This document shows, in pieces, positions 24,098 through 36,052 of a stretch of DNA of 64,000 nucleotides. Position 1 is the first letter of the stretch; every line of letters begins with the position of its first letter. The stretch comes from Paramacrobiotus metropolitanus (lineage: Eukaryota > Tardigrada > Eutardigrada > Parachela > Macrobiotidae): NCBI RefSeq assembly GCF_019649055.1, contig NW_026570271.1:868001-932000 (forward strand), given 5' to 3'. The notes beneath the pieces are model-generated. The model ran no database searches. It saw only the letters and a list, made by a program, of their open reading frames with translations, and was not told the DNA's origin. Both the position numbers and the translations under genes were made by a program.

Positions 24098-24879
24098 CTG
24101 CATCACACCACCCAGCACCAAAGCTGGACATCCGGTGACCGGAAGGGGAAAACACCAGACCTAGAAGTACCACATTGCCCTTTTTTGGCGGCCGAGATCC
24201 CCCTGCCCCCAAATGTTACCTATTTCATCACCTCGTACGGCGGTTTATGGCAGTTTTAATTTTCAAAACCGTCAACGATAACTTAGAGGACCTAGTATCT
24301 CACTTGGCCGCAGCTGGCTCTAGTTATTCTGAATGACGCTCATGCATTCACTTTCATTTTCTTGCTAATTGCATTACGTACCTGATTTTCCTGCGCATGC
24401 TCACCGAAAGTGCGAGCAACTCAGGTGCAACGCCGCTAAATTCGCCATCATGTTGAAAATGCAGATACTGTACTGGAATTAGTGAGACACGTCCAGGTCC
24501 GCTACTGTCAGTACAGCCCTCGTTGTGAAATTAAGAACTGATCCCTACATAGTTTTTCAAATCCGTAGCTGCAACTTCCACAGACCTGGCGCTAGATTTT
24601 CGGAAAATAATTTCTAAAATGAGAAGCGATAAGATGAAAATCCGTAAGATGTTGAATTAATCATGAATGTTTCAGTAAGCAAGTGGCTTTTTATTGATTA
24701 ATCAATTAATTAAATACCGGACTAACAAAACTGTCTTTAGCTTTCAAAATCAACCACTTCCCAACAGCATAGGCATTGAATGACAGCTTCGGGGTCACAA
24801 TCAACAAGAAAACACCACAAGTCACATCTTTAAAATGATAGCCAAATGAAGAAAATGAATCTAATCATGATTTCTTGGT
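24098..24879. other. former intron 1 of gene F and spacer to gene E
   Basis: 24,100-24,340 is homologous to intron 1 of gene I (6,420-6,650), with shared CTTAGAGG and ATCTCACTTGG words. From about 24,345 the similarity stops and no MYND exon follows. The rest is unassigned. Confidence 0.55.
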
Positions 24880-27129
24880 TTACGATTTATTGCTGCGAAA
24901 AGCCCGTTCAATGGGGCCCAGATTCTCAGCCACTCGCTCCAGCACAGCGTCAACTTTCTTGACTTCTTGGGAGTTTTCCCCAAACAGAACAATGAAAATA
25001 TTTTTGGCCTCGTCACAGTAATTGAGCACAAGATCACTGATTCGAGCCGCCAACGTTTCCAACTCCTTTTTTGCCGGTCGCGTCAGCAGACCTGTTTCAT
25101 GCATCACTCGCTGGTACAATGCTAAAGTGGTCGACATTCCTTGTCCCATCAGTTGCAGAGCGCGAAAACCGTCGCACTTTGGATACATCTTTCTAGAAAC
25201 AACACTCTTGACAATATTACTAAACCAAAAACAACACAAATGCAAATGTGAAAAAGGCAATAAATCACGAGAATTGTTATATCCGATAACGTACCTTTGC
25301 TGTTATTATTTACTCACTACAGGCTGGTTATTATTACTACTCTGCGGTCTAGACTACAGACCATTGGGGTATTTTTGACTCACACTTATTGCAGTGATTG
25401 TGGTTGAATGTGCGCTGTGCTTTTTGTACGTACTACCGCTACAAGCCGGTCCGGAAATTCAGAACGTAAAGGTACAGGTAGTGCGTACTGTTATCGCTTA
25501 GAACGATGGCCACACTACAGTTGTTGCAATGGGAAACTCCCAGCAGTGAGACTGCCAGCGCTGTGCGCCGACTTTCGCCTAATCACCTTCCACCAGGAGA
25601 TTAAGGTTACTGTGAATCGTTAATACGAATGTTCCTAAATACAGATATCTGACATGCATCAGCCATGCCAACAGCATGTAACTCGTACAATATTGTGGTG
25701 TGGCGCGCCGTAGTTTGAAATTTGCCTAAGTCGCAAGAATTTAATTTTTCGCTGTTTTCTTTCGTGATAATTATTCGGACCGCCTTGGAAACGATTTTAA
25801 ACCTAAATGGAAGGACATAGCCGAAGCATTCTCCATCTCTGTAAGTCTGTGCATAAACCAGTTAAAAGCAGCCCCTGTTTTTGCTTTAAGTCAAAAATTT
25901 TCAAACAGGATGTACCAACTACATAATTATTTTAGTACTATTAATAGCCTGTTAATATTTAATACGAAAGAGAAAGCCAGAAAGCTCACCTAATACAGGC
26001 GGTCAGCTCTTCTGTCATCTTCCAGCCATCTTCTAAGCGGTTCTCCGTGAAGTACTTGTTCGGCAACATCCAGCCGCAGACATAACGGAAATGCGCATCC
26101 GGCTGCAGAATACCGGCAACGTCCATCTGTCGGCAGATATCCGTGGCGACCGTCATGCAGTGATCCCCTTGCAACGCGTCTTAATGCTCTCGTACTGCTG
26201 CACAAAACGACGGAATTGCATCAGCCGCTCACTGTTGAGAGCACCGCATTCCGAACAGCCTGCTAGTGCTCGACTGTCGCTGGGAATTCGATTGGTGCAT
26301 CCGGTGGTCACACATTGTAACGGGTTAATATCAGCATCCTAAGAAAGACCACAGGTGTGGAATACCGTTAAAAAATGTGGTTAAAGAGTAGGTAAACAAC
26401 ACGTACATATTCTTCCGTGCATCTGTGGCAAATACACTTGAAACCGTGATGTTTTTCAAATTCCAAGCGTCGTTCCGCTCTCGTGCGGCGAGATGGCTCA
26501 AGTACTTCGCTGTATCGCAACTGCAAGCACCAAGACAAGAGAAATTAGTATGCGTTATCCTACATGGTACATCGTCCTTTGCATTAGCATCTATCCTGTA
26601 CACTTCATTTGGAAAGTGTTCACTCCAAATAGAAAACAAGGAGCTTTTATGTAGCCCACCTATTAGACAAAAGGTCGCTGTGCATTCAGATACGATCCAT
26701 TTAGAATTATTAAAATCAGTATGCAACGGTAGTACTTCAAGGTAGTCTGTACAGCGCGCATACAACCACACCCAGTACAATAATTTCAAAGTACAAATCC
26801 CAAAGTTTATGAGGTGTACATCATAGTTATACCACCGCTACATCTACAGAATTATGTATGGTAATAACCCGTGGGTAAAAAACGTACGTAAAGGCCAGTC
26901 CGACTGACCCAGTTGGGAAAGATGGTGTATATATACAATATTTGAACGCCTTGGCACAATCCACACTTCCCAACGCTACCGAGGAGTGGCCAGTGGCCAT
27001 GGCAGTGGCACTAAAGATGCCATCCCATTCTGTATTCGCCTAATTATTTCGCTGCTTATTTTGCCTACTTGCACTCTGTCTTCTTATTTCTGTGCTTGAT
27101 TACCATCCTACCATAATTATACCATATTG

Positions 27130-27161
27130 AGCTTGTCCATACTTTTTGGTATGGACAAGCT
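27130..27161. repeat. perfect 13-bp hairpin in intron 4 of gene E
   Basis: AGCTTGTCCATAC and GTATGGACAAGCT flank a 6-nt loop. The pairing is perfect. No run of T follows on either strand, so it is not an obvious terminator-like signal. Confidence 0.7.
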
Positions 27162-29097
27162 AGTACAATACATAGCAATAAACACAGCGCCGGCAAGTCT
27201 GGTAACATTCCGTCGAACGAGTTGCATGCAGCGATGGTAACTACGACAGTATAAGGCTTACATTCTTTAGTCCGACATACTGCGGGATATGTTCCACGGC
27301 ATGTATCAGCAACTGTCTTCCGCGGCGATTGACCACCACATTGACATCCCAGCACACCGGCGTCATCTGGCGGCGCGGCACTAGTGGATACAATGCGTAA
27401 CCAATCGGGGGAACGGCGGCCCTGGTCAGTGAATCGTAAAGGGGCCATGCGTTATAACTGATAACGCCATAGTAATAGGAATTTTCCGCTTGTAAGGTGG
27501 ACTTTCTGTTGACACGTGTGTTTCAGAAGTAATTTGCATACAAAATATGAAAACGGACTTACTCCGCCTGCATCAAGTGATCGACATCCTGTTGGGCGGG
27601 ATTTGTCGGCAGCATGAGCAGAAGTTCTTCGGCCGACTTTGAACCCATTCCGGGAATATCGATCATCGGGTTCATCTGGAAAGAAAAACAATACAATTTC
27701 GGCAAACAAACGCAACAATATTGAACATTTCTCCTTATAAAGATAAACAGCGGAAATTTATTACCACATTAATAAAATTAAGGGAATACAGACTGAAGCT
27801 TAGCAAGTCGGCTTCTGTTTTCAGCTTAAATAATAAACTTCGTAACACCGAAAACACAGTACAGTAACGATGGTCGGCGAATTAGGGAAGTTTTTTTTTA
27901 AATAAAATTTGACAGTTTTGAAATTCATTTTACAGTTTCAGGAACTTGGTAAACAAACACCGACATTATCGCTGATAGTCCAAAAAGAAGCACATCAAAA
28001 TAAACAAATGCATATTCGTTTCTCGTATCACAAGATTCACAACACGGAGTTATCTAATGTTACGCTTCAAACCGTTTCCACAGCTGTGTGTCGTACAAGT
28101 AGTACGAGTGCAAATTCACTTCGGGTACGAGCAGACAGAAAAACATGCGAAAGGTTTTGAAAATATGATACGATTTAAGTACGAAAGCTGCAGATCATAC
28201 TAATTTGCTCCTACTGGTCTAACCTGAATTTTACAGTTCAGCTTGACAATCATGTCACTGAAGGTAACAGTAGACACGGGGAACCCATTAGATGATACAC
28301 CCATAAATCCGTCTGGCTCTGGAAAGATCGTTCGTTCCGTATCCTTGCTCTCGAGTTTACCGATCTGCTTCAGCATGGCGCATTCCAGTTTGTGCTCCAT
28401 TTTCCAGTCCGCGCCCTGTAATAAGCCATCTACATAAAATATAATTAATAGCATTTCAGTGGCGCTACATATGCGGACAATGGCAATGCCTTCCTTCTCT
28501 TATCTTGCTGCCCCATTTTCTACAAATGGTTAATAGCCTAATACGAACTATTTGGGCCCAACTACAGTCAACGCTGCACTGGGCTGCTTCAGGAGGGGCG
28601 TTTAAAAGAGTTCGGTGTTCGGCAATTTTGGGTTTGTCGGGACTCTGGAATTCGCTTCAGCCTCAGTCTAAATTTACAGATTTTAGATTAAGGGGCAATA
28701 GCCACCAGCCGGGGTGTTCCAGCCTCTTGTGAGATTCAGAATAAATTCTCCGTAGCAAATATGGACGAAAGGTGGCAGCCCTTGAGATCTTCTCGTTCTT
28801 TGCTGAAGACCTTATGCTAATCCTGCTTCCTGGATACGTCTCCAAGACCAATAATAACAATCTAATTTAAGGGTACGAATCACGAACCCAGTGCTATATA
28901 AAGCCTATATCCTTATAAAGGCTGTCAGACTTCGTTGTCTTAGTTTATACCGCTTTTCTTATCATACAATGGACGCCAAAATTGTCTTACACTTATGTAA
29001 TCACAAAACTCGCGCAACCAAGCAGTATTCTGTACTCAGACATCCAAATTTTTGACTGGCCATCGGCCTGCTTATATTTACACTTGCACCTTGCGCA

Positions 29098-29425
29098 TTT
29101 CCCAACGAAAACCATCGACCAATATCTCAAACGAATGAGGAAAAAATTTCAAGAATTTTGATACCAAACAAGGTGTTCTTTATAAGATCTAAGAGATAAT
29201 CCAGGCATCCAAAGTTTCTCGTAGACATAGCATAGGATTTGTATTTTGCATCTGCGGTTTGGTTTCAGTTTTCACACAAAAATCGTGTGCTTTGTCAACG
29301 ACAAACTAAAATGGCTCGATTTTCTCTTAGATCTCATGAAGGATGACCCGTTTGGTATCAAAATTCTTGAAATTTTTTTGTCTTTCGTTTGAGATATCGC
29401 TTGATGGTTTTCGTTGGGAAATACG
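29098..29425. mobile_element. foldback MITE in intron 1 of gene E
   Basis: Arms of nearly 100 bp (29,098-29,193 and 29,325-29,425) are imperfect inverted repeats. The outer words are CCCAACGAAAACCAT and its complement, followed inward by ATATCTCAAACGAA and AATTTCAAGAATTTTGATAC. The centre is about 130 bp with no frame. No clear target duplication. Confidence 0.7.
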
Positions 29426-29896
29426 CCAGGAACAAGTGTTCGTATTCTTGCGCCTTTCTGTTTAGTGGTCATTTGGTCCTGGCCATTTATTTTTATTGGT
29501 CATTCGGTCCCGGACCGAATGTAAGAGAATTTTGGCTTCCATTGTACCTGGCACACTGTATTACAGTAGTGATGCAGTTGACATCCCGAGCATTTGCGCA
29601 AATCCTTGCTGTCATTAAAGCAGTAGGCACAGCATGTTTTGTAGACGCTGCGCTCCAGGACCCACACCAGTGGATTACAGGAAATTACAACGTCACCGGG
29701 AGCAAAGGAACGGATGTTACTGCTCGGCAGAGCCTTTTGGGTCTCCATTCTCCCTTAATGCAGTAGTAGGCGAAAATAGATGGAAACAAACTTAAATTTT
29801 GCGCTCTCGTAAACCTGCGGGCCCGAGACGAGACTGAGTTGACTGATGACTGACTTGTGAGTAGTGAGTGCATACAACATACAATCCGCAGTCGCA

Positions 29897-30150
29897 TATG
29901 GTGTACCGATTGCGCAAAGGTTTTACAAACAAATGCTAAACGACAAATGCTTTTTAGTTTTCGCTCAAATGTTACTGACAAATGTTTTTTGCTACCGGAC
30001 AAATGTTTTTTTTTAAACATTTGTCAGACAAATGTTTCTGACAAATGTTTTTACTCTCAGAGACTCAGACTAATGTTTTTTAAAAAATTTTACAGACAAA
30101 TGTTTCTGACAGATGTCAGAAACTTTTTGACAGATGCTTTTGACAAATAT
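29897..30150. repeat. left terminal inverted repeat of the IS3EU-like element
   Basis: Reverse complement of the right end. The first 60 bases are almost identical; then come about a dozen degenerate ACAAATGTTT words, many preceded by CTG. Such subterminal arrays often serve as transposase binding sites; that role is inferred here. Confidence 0.8.
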
Positions 30151-30436
30151 CAGAAGCGTACCACGCAAATCGGAGTGTGGACTGTGTGGTTGCGTTCAGC
30201 ACGTTCGACTCACCAAAATGCTGAGTCATGCTGTAAAGCGTGTAACGATAACTTCGGCCAGTTGCTGATGGTGAGTTACAGTACTATCATAGAAAGTACA
30301 AGTCAAATTTATTTATTTACGAATTTATTTTCTATGGTACTATGCGAATCGATCAGTTTTTTAAACTGGGTTCTTTCAGGTATTAGTCGGGAAGCGTTTA
30401 TTTGCGTAAAATCTCATGCACCTTTTTTTACTGCAG

Positions 30437-30954
30437 CGCTTGATATGGAAGGTATGTTAAATCGGAAGCAGGAACTGGAGTCAGGTGGTCATAAGTCATC
30501 ATCCCGATCGAGGAAGACCTTCCACACCATGTTATGCAGACAGCTGCTGTGTTTCTTCAGGAAAAAGCAGCTGTCTTACGATCGCAACGCAGCGTTGCCG
30601 CCGCTTAATCTCTATACGAATGCATAATCGGTCAGGTGGGTTTCTATCGTGACATTTTCCCAAAAGGCAGTATTGCTGATACATTATGCGTATCTTTGAG
30701 GCATATGATTAAAAGAAAGACTTTGTCTTCCACTCTTCCGTCTGCATTTGTGCGATGGATCCGAATATTTATTTGCAGCGGATGACGAGCAGAGAATGCG
30801 CAAATGGATCGAAAAGATTTCGTTTCTTTCGCCACTGCCGCCCAAAATGCAGCTGCTCAGTCGGAAGGAGGCACGCCAGGCCGGTCTGGGGCCCGGTGAT
30901 GACAGTGCGGAGAAGCAGGACCCTGTCACGCAACACTCCGTCGCCACTAATTAA
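30437..30954 (+). pseudogene. captured beta-spectrin (beta-heavy-like) PH-domain fragment
   Basis: Two blocks on the plus strand. 30,437-30,627 follows a polypyrimidine tract and AG and reads DMEGMLNRKQE, GGHKSSSRS, LLCFF, NAALPPLNLY. 30,718-30,954 reads FRLHLCDGSEYLFAADDE, MRKWIEKI, LPPKMQLLS. Together they match the order of a spectrin PH domain: first strands, then the final strands and C-terminal helix. LLCFF and LPPKMQLLS fit beta-heavy spectrin best. The link between the blocks is degenerate (remnant DY, KKDFVF in another frame). An intron-like start argues for capture of genomic DNA, not cDNA. The fragment begins where the transposase stops, so it replaced the 3' part of that gene. Not a working gene. 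Confidence 0.75.
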
Positions 30955-32690
30955 CGGCTCGGAACAGCTTAATCACAACGCGGCCTAAATCCCTCCACAG
31001 CCGTTCTATCCGCTGATTATGAACCGACGGTCCCATAATGATACTTGCGCGATTTTCTCCCATGTAATGCTCCATCCAACGTGCTACTCCAAAATTTTCC
31101 CCTAAATTCAACAATAAAAAAAGCGTGTTAACCACAAGTTAGGCAACTGTCTCGCAGAATACCTAAAAAAACAGGCAACTGTCTCGCAAAATACCTAAAA
31201 AAAACAAAATAACAATGACGTAACTACGGCACTTGTACGATGACCATTGTATAGTATTCCGATTTTCAGCGTCGCCATACTAAGATAATAATATTCGTTG
31301 CTCTTGAAAAACTTTACTCGAAAAACTGTACTCGATTTTTGTTTAACAGATGCACATTTATCACCTTTTCGATGCACATTTATCTAAAAAATTCCTACAT
31401 AATATAGACAGTAAAGACGTATACCCTGATATTGTAGAGAAAGAGGTATCTGTAGCACTTTTCACTCACCACCACAATCGCTTCTCACTCAGGACGGTAC
31501 ACCCCACGCTTCAGCGCCAGCCAAGAATGCTTGCAGCACCGTGCTAGCGCGATTGTTAGTGGCAACGACAAGCGAAATAACCGATCGCGAATATCCGTCG
31601 ACAATACCATGAATGACGAATCCCCATCGCACTAACTTATGATTCCCATCAATGTGCCACAAAGCATTCGGTCCAGCATTGGAGTACACGCGTCGCGGAA
31701 CAAAATGAAAAAATCGGTTGGCTACTCCGTATGGATCAAGTCGTTTCAAAGAAGCCAGAATTCGTCTGCGTTGCACCATCAATCCGCCCGTTTTCAGCTG
31801 GCCGTGAACGTAGCGACAACCGACATTCGGGAATGAATTCAAAATATCCGCAATCACCAAATCCAAATCAGTATCCGTAATGTCTACAAACTTTAAAGCA
31901 AGCAAATTCAGTTATTAAGAACTGAATACAGCTATAACTTTCATCCGCTGAGCGTTTCAATAAATCAGTTCAATTATAGAAGTACGAGTGCCTAAAAACT
32001 GGAAACATTTACCACGTTTCATTGCCGTTCAAAATAACATAACAAATGCAGCAAATAAATCTGGTCACATAATAGTGCGGCATAGAAATATTTTTACCGC
32101 AAACGAGCTGTATGAGTCTAATATTTTCAGAAATTAAGAATAAAAACTGGAACTGTTTCAGCTATGCATGATAACAAAAGGGCTTACTTTTTGATTCAGG
32201 TTAGCTGCTGCCAATCTGTAAGTAAGTGTCCTACGCGATACTCCATAAAACCCAGCAATATCGTTAACAGTGAATCCTTCCAGTCGTAGATGAGCCAAAT
32301 CATCCTCTGGGATCGATATTTTCCCGTACGAATTAGTGTCCAAATTGATCGAAAAAACAGACCTCGTTCCATCCTCATCTTCTTGAAGTAACCCCCGTAA
32401 ATCGTTAGCACAGTGTACCAACACATCGAATAACTCTTGAGCTTGCACCGTCTGTTCTTCCGGATAATTTTCGCAAATGTTTCGCGTGTATCTGTTAAAA
32501 ATGGACAATTATAAAATAACAAGAATATCCCGCCAACAGTTTCTTTTCCAATCGCTTCCTACCCAAGTAAATAATCGATCTGCGTTAGCGCACCGTCAAC
32601 GCCATCCTGATCGTGATCCCCATTCGGAGCTGTCAGGAATCGCGCAGCACGTCTTACAACTGAGTACGCAAATTCATAGAACTGATCCAT
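30947..32690 (-). CDS. DDE integrase-type transposase (IS3EU-like), four exons, one stop, truncated end
   Basis: Exons (minus): 32,563-32,690; 32,188-32,491; 31,470-31,890; 30,947-31,101. The start MDQFYEFAY is chosen because the frame then joins every exon in phase. Exon 2 has a helix-turn-helix ([22 protein letters not shown]). Exon 3 holds the integrase core with the first Asp ([10 protein letters not shown]) and, near its end, the second (VRSDCGG, completed by GENFG in exon 4). Exon 4 has the Glu in [11 protein letters not shown]. The triad is therefore complete. One TGA (31,489-31,491) replaces the Arg before VRSD. The usual residues after FRAV are missing, cut off by the spectrin insert. 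The protein would cut and join transposon ends. Related genes are widespread in cnidarian, fish and mollusc genomes. Confidence 0.8.
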
Positions 32691-32984
32691 TGAAATCCCG
32701 TTAGCTTCACATTGAGAGAGACGATAGAAGGAAACAAAGGAAAAAATAAAGAAAATTTTTGAAAGAAGCTAAGGAGCCAGCGTTCCAACGGTAAAAAACC
32801 AAAACAATCCATTACCGTCAAAAGCAAGATTCCAGCACTAACAAGGACTTCCAGCGAAATACGGAGATCCAGTAATTTCACTGTAATTGGACGGGTGGAA
32901 TTGGAATTTTAAAAATTGCTAAAAATGTCAGCGTCCGTAGTTCGCGCCTCCGGTGCACGAGATGGCACTTACAATTACATCAAG

Positions 32985-33264
32985 ACATTTGTCAGAAACA
33001 TTTGTCTGAAAGTTTCTGGCATTTGTCAGTAACATTTGTCTGAATGTTTCTGACATTTGCCAGTAACATTTGTCTGTAAAATTTTTTTAAAAACATTTGT
33101 CTGAAAGTAAAAAATATTTGTCCGAAACATTTGTCTGTTAAAAATTTTTTAAAAACATCTGTCTGGTAGCAAAAAACATTTGTCAGTAACATTTGATTGA
33201 AAACTAAAAAGCATTTGTCATTTAGCATTTGTTTGTAAAACCTTTGCGCAATCGGTACACCATA
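32985..33264. repeat. right terminal inverted repeat of the IS3EU-like element
   Basis: Mirror of the left TIR, ending CGCAATCGGTACACCATA. It carries many CATTTGTCWGAAA words, the complement of the left subrepeats, and is about 25 bp longer than the left arm. Confidence 0.8.
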
Positions 33265-33270
33265 GTCGCA

Positions 33271-34059
33271 GGGAAAAGTGGAACGTGATGTCACGAATCC
33301 GGAATCTGCCCACAAAGGAAAAAAGGAAGAACAATCAGATGGCATACATTCTTGATTCTTTCAATAATATTGATGCCGCATGTCAAGTTGTTAATCAGTT
33401 AATGGCTTAATGCGAACGTGCAACGTGTGCGTGAGTGCTGCGAGTGGGCAAACGCCATAAGAACGCACCACCCTGCTTGTTGAGAGCCAGACTGCCAGTT
33501 ATAGTTGTCTAGCAAATAACCACTACCACGGCACCATGCGTAAGTACTACCGCGTAGTTTTTGAGATACAAAAAACCGGTAACAAGTCGAGTTTTCCGTA
33601 ACTTTTTTCGGTGAAATTTTTTTTGAAAAGCGATTGCAGATTCGTGAGTACTCTGTAGGTACGCCTCAAAAAATTGGTGGCGTCTGTTGTGAACTTGTGA
33701 TGCACTGACAATAGGCATACTATTGCCGTGGTGATTTTTTCTACCAGTAATTTTTAACAATCTATCTGACCATGAGATAGATTTGCTGCATTCGTCTTTT
33801 TATTACTGTACGTGGCGCTGTGCCGTTACTGGCTTTACAGTGTGCAACCGGCAGCTATTTATTCAGTAGAGCAACAAAAAACTTAACAGTTCTAATTTAT
33901 GATAAAGAACAACTAACTGCTTTTACAAAGCATACAAAGCGCGAAAAAACATCTGCGCTAGGTTGGATTTAGCAAAACAGCAACATAATTATTATTGTAT
34001 CATTATAAATTAGTACGGACACAGTACCGATGGAACACCTTAACAGCAGGAAGCTCGGG
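33271..34059. other. intergenic, no gene recognised
   Basis: Sequence between the transposon and a SMYD relic. No family features, long frames or clear repeats. Confidence 0.4.
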
Positions 34060-34200
34060 ATCGGTTCTTTATGGCTTCAAAAAAGACGCTCGGTGCGGCA
34101 AACTGCGGCATGATTTATTGTCCGGACTTCCTTCGACTGCTCACCGAACAAGACAACAAATGTAGATATCTCCTTCGGTTCGCTAGCATAATCCATTAAG
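34060..34200 (-). pseudogene. SMYD relic: end of exon 7
   Basis: The minus strand reads LDYASEPKEI, then VVLFGEQSKEV, then AAVCR, matching the end of exon 7 of the B/C/D/G group (LDYGNEAKE, VLFGKESKE). One frame slip lies between the first two blocks. No other exon is near. Confidence 0.7.
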
Positions 34201-34479
34201 GTCCATGATTTGTTGGTAACTTGGTATCAATGCATTCTTTCCTAAAGCATTTGTATTCACAGCGGTTCACAGCATTTATATTCACAGCGGTTCCTTTGTA
34301 AAGTAATTCCGGATCAGATCTTCTACAATCCAAGTTTTATGACCACGGTATCAAAAGCCAAGGGATCAGAACGCGTACTGGATAGCGGTGCAGCAGCTGA
34401 GAAGCGATCACAGCACACGCGGACAGCAATGTCTGTTGACTCGCAATTTGATGGAAAGCAGATATTTAAAACTCCACGT

Positions 34480-34655
34480 TCAGCCACCGGAAATGGAGCC
34501 GTTTGAATGGAGACTAGATAAAATGGACGAAAAGGGAACGTTGTACTCGACGAGGAAGAGTTGCGGTATTTCCGGAAGGCAAAGGTTTTGGGCCTGGATT
34601 CACCGAATGATTGCAGACCATTTCGTCGGTGTCCTTTACACAGCAGTGAACCTTC
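34480..34655 (+). pseudogene. possible EF-hand exon relic (SPARC/SMOC-like?)
   Basis: The plus strand reads FEWRLDKMDEKG, then one base out of frame NVVLDEEELRYFRKAKVLG, then NDCRPFRRC. The layout LDK..D..G...LDxxELxxF followed by spaced cysteines resembles the extracellular calcium-binding EF-hand region of SPARC/SMOC-type proteins. No flanking exons are seen. Tentative; could be chance. Confidence 0.3.
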
Positions 34656-34659
34656 GTGA

Positions 34660-36052
34660 TTGTGATTTCATCACTAATACAGTACTTTTTGGGCTGTTCT
34701 GAGTGTTTCATACAATATTTCCAATAAGTTTACCCGCTTTTTGCAGTGCTTTTAGATAAAAAAATGGAACAATATTCAAAGCACCGGCAACTTGGGCACG
34801 GTACCTCTTGCGGTCCGTGTTGGTTGGTTTGCTTGTTCCTACGCTTTTATTTAGCAAACGCAACAACTGCGCTTATTGATGCCTTTGCGACCTTTTCATA
34901 CACTGGGAGAGGTCAGTTGCTCCGTGTAAGCTTTACGCGGCAAGTGGCAGTCGCGCGAAAATCGCGGCGTAGCGATGCGTAAACAGGTAGATAATTGTAG
35001 TTTAACCGGTTAACCAAGAATTTGGGATATGGTTCTCAGCTTACCTGTGACCCTGTCCGTGTATGCGCTGCGCTTTGACGTCGGAGCGCAGCCATTACCC
35101 AAACAGCGCTAATGCACAGATCAACAAAAATTTTGTTTGTAAGACACATGCACATGCAACAAATCAAAACTGAAAACATATTTTTTTGTAACGATAACAC
35201 ATTAACTATCTAAACCCACATTCATGCAGTAGACTTGACTTGTTTAGTTTCACTTTGACTTGAAGTTTCTTTCCTGGCACTTGCTCAAAGTCGCATAAGA
35301 AATTTTATGAAAATTGTTTCGCTGACTCATCGGAGGTTTTTACATTTTTTAGCCCGCTACCCGACGCACATCCGTTACACAAAGCAGCTGATGTTTCTCC
35401 CCATCATTATAATGTATTACCGTAGCTAAAACGGCCGATTTCTAGTGTAGATAATGCAAATGAAACCCAGTACAGTACTCGTATGGTGGATCTACTTAGA
35501 TAAGTCAGATTTGATGTGCTAGTTTGGTATTTGTCTAATAACACCAAATTTCTAAGGTTGTTTATTGCTTGGTAAAAAGCTTCATGTATACTTCATGTTC
35601 ATGCTAAAATGCAAAAGTTGTTGCCGTTCAAAAATCTTTCATACGCTTACATTTATTTTATTAATCGCCATCACGTAATACAGCTGACGAATGGCCAAAA
35701 TGAACGAAGCTTAACGAGGTTATAACTGATGAACGCAATAAAGACGCCATTGCTGTTAGTACCATTGTTCTGTTCTTGTTGTTATTAGTACCGTAAAAAC
35801 GGCTATTTAGTGAAGCCACGGCGGCATCTTCGTAAATCGCAACGATCCTACTTTCTTCACGTATGAGAAACTGAGAGCCAGGTTACCGGAAAGCTTCTTA
35901 TTAAAGGATGATAGCGTAAAAGAACTGAACATCAGTTTTAGTTTCGCCATCAGCCGTTTGTTCAAATTGAGCTCCATACTAACGCCAGAATGGATTTAAT
36001 CGACTCACGTCAGTATTAAGCACATTTAGCCAAAGGACCACAAGTCCTTAAC
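34660..36052. other. intergenic, no gene recognised
   Basis: Sequence downstream of gene D. Short frames without family features. Confidence 0.4.

Larger units (their letters stand above)
24880..29748 (-). pseudogene. SMYD-like gene E, seven exons, one frameshift in exon 6
   Basis: Exons (minus): 29,548-29,748; 28,224-28,415; 27,563-27,675; 27,262-27,505; 26,407-26,520; 25,990-26,338; 24,880-25,192. Exon 1 is METQKALPSS... with CAYC, CSGC and HYCNTVC; exon 2 adds H and C (GADWKMEHKLEC). Exon 4 is open (YALYPLVPRRQMTPVCWD) and joins exon 3 in phase (GA|A). Exon 5 has CICHRC. Exon 6 starts DADINPLQCVTTGC and is out of frame near 26,165-26,180, between YESIKTR and TVATDI, so the last part can only be read after a shift. 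Exon 7 is intact (ALQLMGQGMS, GPIERAFRS). Apart from the one break all junctions are good. A 3.4-kb transposon lies about 150 bp upstream of the start codon. Confidence 0.85.
29897..33264 (-). mobile_element. 3.37-kb DNA transposon, IS3EU-like, with captured spectrin fragment
   Basis: Long TIRs (29,897 to about 30,150 and about 32,985 to 33,264) start TATGGTGTACCGATTGCG and consist largely of degenerate ACAAATGTTT subrepeats. A 6-bp duplication GTCGCA flanks both ends exactly (29,891-29,896; 33,265-33,270). A four-exon DDE transposase lies on the minus strand, and on the plus strand, between it and the left TIR, is part of a beta-spectrin PH domain. Six-bp duplications and this transposase suggest the IS3EU superfamily (family label from memory). 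The element lies between SMYD genes E and D. The transposase has a stop and lacks its end, so the copy looks inactive. Confidence 0.85.

Noticed and set aside
24345-24450. Exon 1 for gene F
   Set aside because: A GTACCTG-like donor context is present but no MYND codons can be read.
29857-30627. 256-residue open frame as a gene
   Set aside because: Its first half is the transposon TIR and its second half is intron-like sequence plus the spectrin fragment; it is not one protein.
29897-33264. Polinton, suggested by 6-bp TSD, long TIRs and an integrase
   Set aside because: Only 3.4 kb, termini differ, and there is no polymerase, ATPase or capsid-type gene.
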